Shown here: positions 61,241 through 64,000 of the stretch, piece by piece
Position numbering within the stretch: position 1 is the stretch's first letter
How the letters are laid out: each line of letters opens with the position of its first letter
From: DATBLE01 sp036555585
GTDB lineage: Bacteria > Actinomycetota > Thermoleophilia > Gaiellales > Gaiellaceae
Direction of reading: 5' to 3'
DNA: 64,000 bases
NCBI GenBank assembly: GCA_036555585.1
Contig: DATBLE010000002.1
Span: 186,001-250,000 of the forward strand
The notes under the pieces: generated by a model
Told to the model about the DNA's origin: nothing
Database searches by the model: none
Seen by the model: the letters and a program-made list of their open reading frames with translations, nothing else
Translations under genes and position numbers: made by a program

Positions 61241-61636
61241 CTAGGAGGGGAGGCGGCTCGGAACCGGCCGGGCGACCAGGCGGCGCCGGATCGCCGGCAG
61301 CGAGCCGATCAGCGCCTGGATCGCGAACACGACCAGGCACGCGATCACGGCGGAGACCGCGGCACGGGGAACGGTGCCCTCGGCCCGGAGCGGCGCGCGC
61401 AGGGCGGCGGCGGTCAGCACCAGCAGGAGCGTGACGACGTGGAGCATCGCGACCACGCGCCGGTGGGGCATTGCTTCCTCCGCCTGCAGCAGCTCCTCCA
61501 CGGCCGCCAGCCCTGCGACGACGATCGCGGGCACCGCCGCGAGCAGGAGGTAGAAGGAGAGCGTCGGCGCGTCGAGGGCGTCGGTGAAGGCCGCGAGCAG
61601 GACGAGCGCCACCGGGAGGAGCTCACGACGCGTCAC
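61241..61636 (-). CDS. Four-segment membrane protein, unknown
   Basis: A 131-residue hydrophobic protein with membrane segments at about 7-20, 22-38, 55-72 and 85-105, a short middle loop LLQAEEAMPHRR and a basic C-terminus (RRRLVARPVPSRLPS). No family. GTG 61636 is the start that leaves room for the divergent promoter; the longer ORF is noise. Convergent to nuoN, with two bases between the stop codons. Confidence 0.7.
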   Translation of the reverse strand: MTRRELLPVALVLLAAFTDALDAPTLSFYLLLAAVPAIVVAGLAAVEELLQAEEAMPHRRVVAMLHVVTLLLVLTAAALRAPLRAEGTVPRAAVSAVIACLVVFAIQALIGSLPAIRRRLVARPVPSRLPS

Positions 61637-61674
61637 GGCCTGTAGCTTCGCCGCGCAGCCGGACGTTCCTCCGT

Positions 61675-61680
61675 TAGATT
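61675..61680 (+). promoter_or_regulatory. Candidate leaderless -10 (TAGATT) for the UPF0173 gene
   Basis: TAGATT ends seven bases before ATG 61688. Confidence 0.55.
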
Positions 61681-61687
61681 CAGGCCC

Positions 61688-62380
61688 ATGACCATTCCTC
61701 TCACCTGGCTCGGGCACGCGAGCTTCCGGCTCGACAGCCCGGGCGGCAAGCGCATCTACGTCGACCCCTGGCTGACCGGGAACCCGAAGTGCCCCGAGAC
61801 CGAGCAGGAGCCGGAGCGCGTCGACCTGATCGCGCTCACGCACGGCCATGGCGACCACGTGGGCGACACGGTCGAGCTGTGGAAGCAGTTCCAGCCGCCC
61901 GTCGTCGCCCTCGTCGAGCTACGCCGGTGGCTGGCCGGACAGGGCGTCACCGCCGAGATGGCCCACGGCCCGAACAAGGGCGGCACCGTCGACGTCGACG
62001 GGATCAAGATCACGCTCACCGACGCGAACCACTCGTCGAGCGGGGAGGAAGGCGAGTACCTCGGCGAGCCGGCCGGCCTCGTGATCGAGCTCGAGGACGG
62101 CTTCACGATCTACTTCGCGGGCGACACGAACGTCTTCATGTCCATGCAGCTGATCGGGCGGATCTACGAGCCGGACGTCGCCGTGCTGCCGATCGGCGAC
62201 CACTTCACGATGGGGCCTCGCGAGGCGGCCGTGGCGCTCGAGCTGCTGGGGACGAAGCGGTGCGTCCCCTGCCACTACGGCACGTTCCCGCTCCTGGTCG
62301 GGACGCCCGACGAGCTCCGCAAGCTCGCGGCCGGCGTCGAGGTGATCACGCCCGAGCCCGGCGACACGGTCGAGCTGTAG
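61688..62380 (+). CDS. UPF0173 metallo-beta-lactamase-fold hydrolase
   Basis: A 230-residue metal-dependent hydrolase. LTHGHGDHVGDT is the HxHxDH motif; ANHSSSG, YFAGDTNVF and PCHYGTFPLL provide further metal ligands. UPF0173 members (YtkL type) have undefined substrates. The following gene starts directly after its stop. Confidence 0.93.
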   Translation: MTIPLTWLGHASFRLDSPGGKRIYVDPWLTGNPKCPETEQEPERVDLIALTHGHGDHVGDTVELWKQFQPPVVALVELRRWLAGQGVTAEMAHGPNKGGTVDVDGIKITLTDANHSSSGEEGEYLGEPAGLVIELEDGFTIYFAGDTNVFMSMQLIGRIYEPDVAVLPIGDHFTMGPREAAVALELLGTKRCVPCHYGTFPLLVGTPDELRKLAAGVEVITPEPGDTVEL

Positions 62381-62656
62381 ATGCGGGAGCGCTGGCTCGG
62401 GGCGACGGGCACCCGGGTCCCCGAGATCGCTGTCGACGGCGAGGTCGAGCTGCCGGAGGACGTCCTCTGGCTCGAGCAGACGGACGCCGCGGCCGTCCGC
62501 GAGGCCCACGCGGCCGGGCGTCCCGTCGCCGCCCACGCCGACACGCCCGAGGGCGTGAAGGAAGCGCTCGCCCGTCCGGAGGTCGCGTGCGTGCTCGTCC
62601 CGCCGGAGCGGCGCGACCTGCTCGAGCTCGACCTGACAGAGCTCACCTATGGCTGA
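62381..62656 (+). CDS. Small hypothetical protein
   Basis: A 91-residue soluble protein, MRERWLGATGTRVPEIAVDG, alternating beta/alpha pattern (VLWLEQTDAAAVREAHAAGRPVAAH ... EVACVLVPPERRDLLELDL). It looks like a small phosphotransferase- or MBL-associated alpha/beta domain but I cannot name it. ATG begins on the base after the UPF0173 stop and its end overlaps the DUF1028 gene by eight bases, so it is part of this operon. Confidence 0.7.
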   Translation: MRERWLGATGTRVPEIAVDGEVELPEDVLWLEQTDAAAVREAHAAGRPVAAHADTPEGVKEALARPEVACVLVPPERRDLLELDLTELTYG

Positions 62657-63500
62657 CCGGCCGCCGGTCGTCGCGACGTACTCGATCGTCGCGTGCGACC
62701 TCGACGCCGGCCAGTGGGGCGTCGCCACGCAGTCGAAGTTCCTGGCGGTCGGGTCGGTCGTGCCCTGGGCCGAGGCCCGAGTGGGCGCGATCGCCACGCA
62801 GGCGTACGCGAACCCGAGCTACGGCCCGTACGGGTTGCGACTCCTGCGCGACGGCCTGTCGGCCGAGGACGCCGTCGCGCGGCTGACCGAGGCGGACGAG
62901 GGCCGCGACCAGCGCCAGCTCGGCATCGTCGACGGGCAGGGGCATGCCGCGACGTACACCGGCAGCGACTGCCACTCCTGGGCAGGAGGGCGCACAGGGC
63001 CGTGCTTCGCGGCGCAGGGGAACATCCTCGTCTCGAGCGACACGGTGGACGCGCTGGCGGAGACGTTCGCCGCGACGGCCGGCACCCCGCTCGCCGCGCG
63101 CCTGCTCGGCTGCCTCGCCGCCGCCCAGGCTGCGGGCGGCGACCGGCGCGGCCAGCAGTCCGCCGCGCTGCTCGTCGTGGAGAAGGACGGCGGCTACGCC
63201 GGCCTGAGCGACACGCTCGTCGACCTCCGCGTCGACGACCACGAGCAGCCGATCGACGAGCTCGCGCGGCTGCACGGCATCCACCAGGCGCTGTTCGGGC
63301 GGACGCCCCGCGAGGACTGGGTCGAGGTCGACGACGGGCTCGCCGCGGAGCTGCGCGACCGCCTGACCCGGCTGGGGTACGAGGAGGAATTGTCCGCCGC
63401 GTTCACGCGTTGGTCCGGCAGCGAGAACCTGGAAGAGCGGGTCGACGGGGTCGAGCGAATCGACCCGGTCGTCCTCCGAGCGTTGAGGGAGGCCGAGTGA
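62649..63500 (+). CDS. DUF1028 family protein
   Basis: A 283-residue protein with the DUF1028 N-terminal (TYSIVACDLDAGQWGVATQSKFLAVGSVVPWA) resembling an Ntn-hydrolase fold, and QAYANPSYGPYGLRLLRDGLSAEDA. A C-terminal extension (about 205-283) of helices includes LARLHGIHQALFGR, similar to the peptidoglycan-binding-like or DUF tails seen in some members. Function unknown. GTG of the next gene overlaps its stop by four bases. Confidence 0.9.
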   Translation: MADRPPVVATYSIVACDLDAGQWGVATQSKFLAVGSVVPWAEARVGAIATQAYANPSYGPYGLRLLRDGLSAEDAVARLTEADEGRDQRQLGIVDGQGHAATYTGSDCHSWAGGRTGPCFAAQGNILVSSDTVDALAETFAATAGTPLAARLLGCLAAAQAAGGDRRGQQSAALLVVEKDGGYAGLSDTLVDLRVDDHEQPIDELARLHGIHQALFGRTPREDWVEVDDGLAAELRDRLTRLGYEEELSAAFTRWSGSENLEERVDGVERIDPVVLRALREAE

Positions 63501-64000
63501 CGAAGGGATACGAGGTCGCGCACGTGGACGAGCTGGAGGAGCTGCCGATCAACCAGGCCGAGTTCGTCTGGCGTCCCGTGCGGCGTCGGTTCGGGATCAG
63601 CGCCTTCGGCACGAACGCCTACACCGCGAAGGCAGGCCAGCGCGTGGTCGAGGAGCATTCCGAGAAGGACGGGCACGAGGAGATGTACGTCGTCCTCCGA
63701 GGGCGGGCGACGTTCGCGCTCGGCGACGACGAGGTCGACGCGCCGGCCGGCACGATCGTTTTCGCCCGGCCGGGAACGAAGCGGGGTGCGATCGCGGCCG
63801 AGGACGACACCGCAGTGCTCGCCGTCGGCGCGAAGCCCGGGGTCGTGTTCGAGCCCTCCCCCTGGGAGGACATCTTCGCCGCGTTCTCCTACGCGGAGAA
63901 GGGCGAGATCGACACCGCCCGCGAGCTGATCGACGGGGCGGTCGAGCGGCGGCCCGACCAGTGGCAGGGCCACTACAACCTCGCCTGCTTCGAGGTCCTC
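63497..64000 (+). CDS. Cupin protein with C-terminal TPR-like region (partial)
   Basis: The 168 residues visible start VTKGYEVAHVDELEELPI (GTG). Residues about 40-110 form a cupin barrel (EEHSEKDGHEEMYVVLRGRATFALGDDEVDAPAGTIVFARPG) with His/Glu metal ligands. From about 125 a TPR-like helical repeat begins (FAAFSYAEKGEIDTARELIDGAVERRPDQWQGHYNLACFE) and is cut by the window end. Role unknown. Confidence 0.85.
   Translation, partial: MTKGYEVAHVDELEELPINQAEFVWRPVRRRFGISAFGTNAYTAKAGQRVVEEHSEKDGHEEMYVVLRGRATFALGDDEVDAPAGTIVFARPGTKRGAIAAEDDTAVLAVGAKPGVVFEPSPWEDIFAAFSYAEKGEIDTARELIDGAVERRPDQWQGHYNLACFEVL

Overview
The window is about 64 kb of very GC-rich, densely packed bacterial chromosome. It looks like a Gram-positive actinobacterium, and the gene mix (futalosine-route MqnD, membrane-bound urate oxidase with a cytochrome c tail, 14-gene nuo operon, CIRCE-controlled groESL, many GTG starts) would suit a Thermoleophilia-like lineage. 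That placement is inference; no rRNA or marker phylogeny is available. I see no transposase, integrase, phage gene, CRISPR array or restriction system.

Layout. 1-6.3 kb (minus strand): a purine salvage/catabolism operon with a BmpA-type nucleoside-binding protein, a double-ATPase subunit, two permeases, then the FAD and 2Fe-2S subunits of a xanthine-dehydrogenase-type enzyme that runs off the left edge. 6.4-11.7 kb (plus): an 8-oxoguanine-deaminase-like amidohydrolase, HIU hydrolase, OHCU decarboxylase, PuuD urate hydroxylase, a methyltransferase, a DUF3830 protein and a bicupin, meeting a compact allantoate-amidohydrolase-like M20 enzyme head-on. Together these would take up purines and oxidise them through urate to ureides. 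12.8-22 kb: a DUF885-like peptidase, thiolase, MqnD, small membrane and unknown proteins, an ornithine-cyclodeaminase-like enzyme, DUF421 protein and K+/H+-type antiporter. 20.5-27.5 kb (minus): a sugar ABC transporter operon that continues into a flavoprotein and a membrane-anchored beta-helix protein with methionine-rich rungs. 27.6-32 kb: tRNA-Arg, YgfZ, a sulfite-oxidase-fold protein, a CHRD protein and groESL. 32-40.8 kb: NUDIX, ASCH and zinc-ribbon proteins, a 2-oxoacid dehydrogenase complex (E1a, E1b, E2), then lipB, a TMEM175-like protein and lipA, which would supply lipoate to E2. 40.8-47 kb (minus): a secreted M6 metalloprotease, fumarase, a small zinc ribbon, an FprA-type ferredoxin reductase and an IscA/ErpA-type Fe-S carrier. 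47.2-61.2 kb (plus): nuoA to nuoN. 61.2-64 kb: a small membrane protein, a UPF0173 hydrolase, a DUF1028 protein and a truncated cupin protein.

Two genome-style signals run through the window. First, many genes have a TANNNT -10 hexamer ending 6-7 nt before the start codon, the geometry expected of leaderless mRNAs; this also settles several start codons. Second, short palindromes sit at gene junctions. They fall into at least three groups: GGGACAG-type elements (three in the nuo operon), GTGCC-T-GGCAC repeats, and CTAG-ended palindromes that contain TAG stop codons. One palindromic segment appears as an in-frame insertion inside tag. I consider these REP-like elements the most likely undescribed feature here, followed by a sugar permease with an inserted Ig-like domain and the flavoprotein/beta-helix pair.
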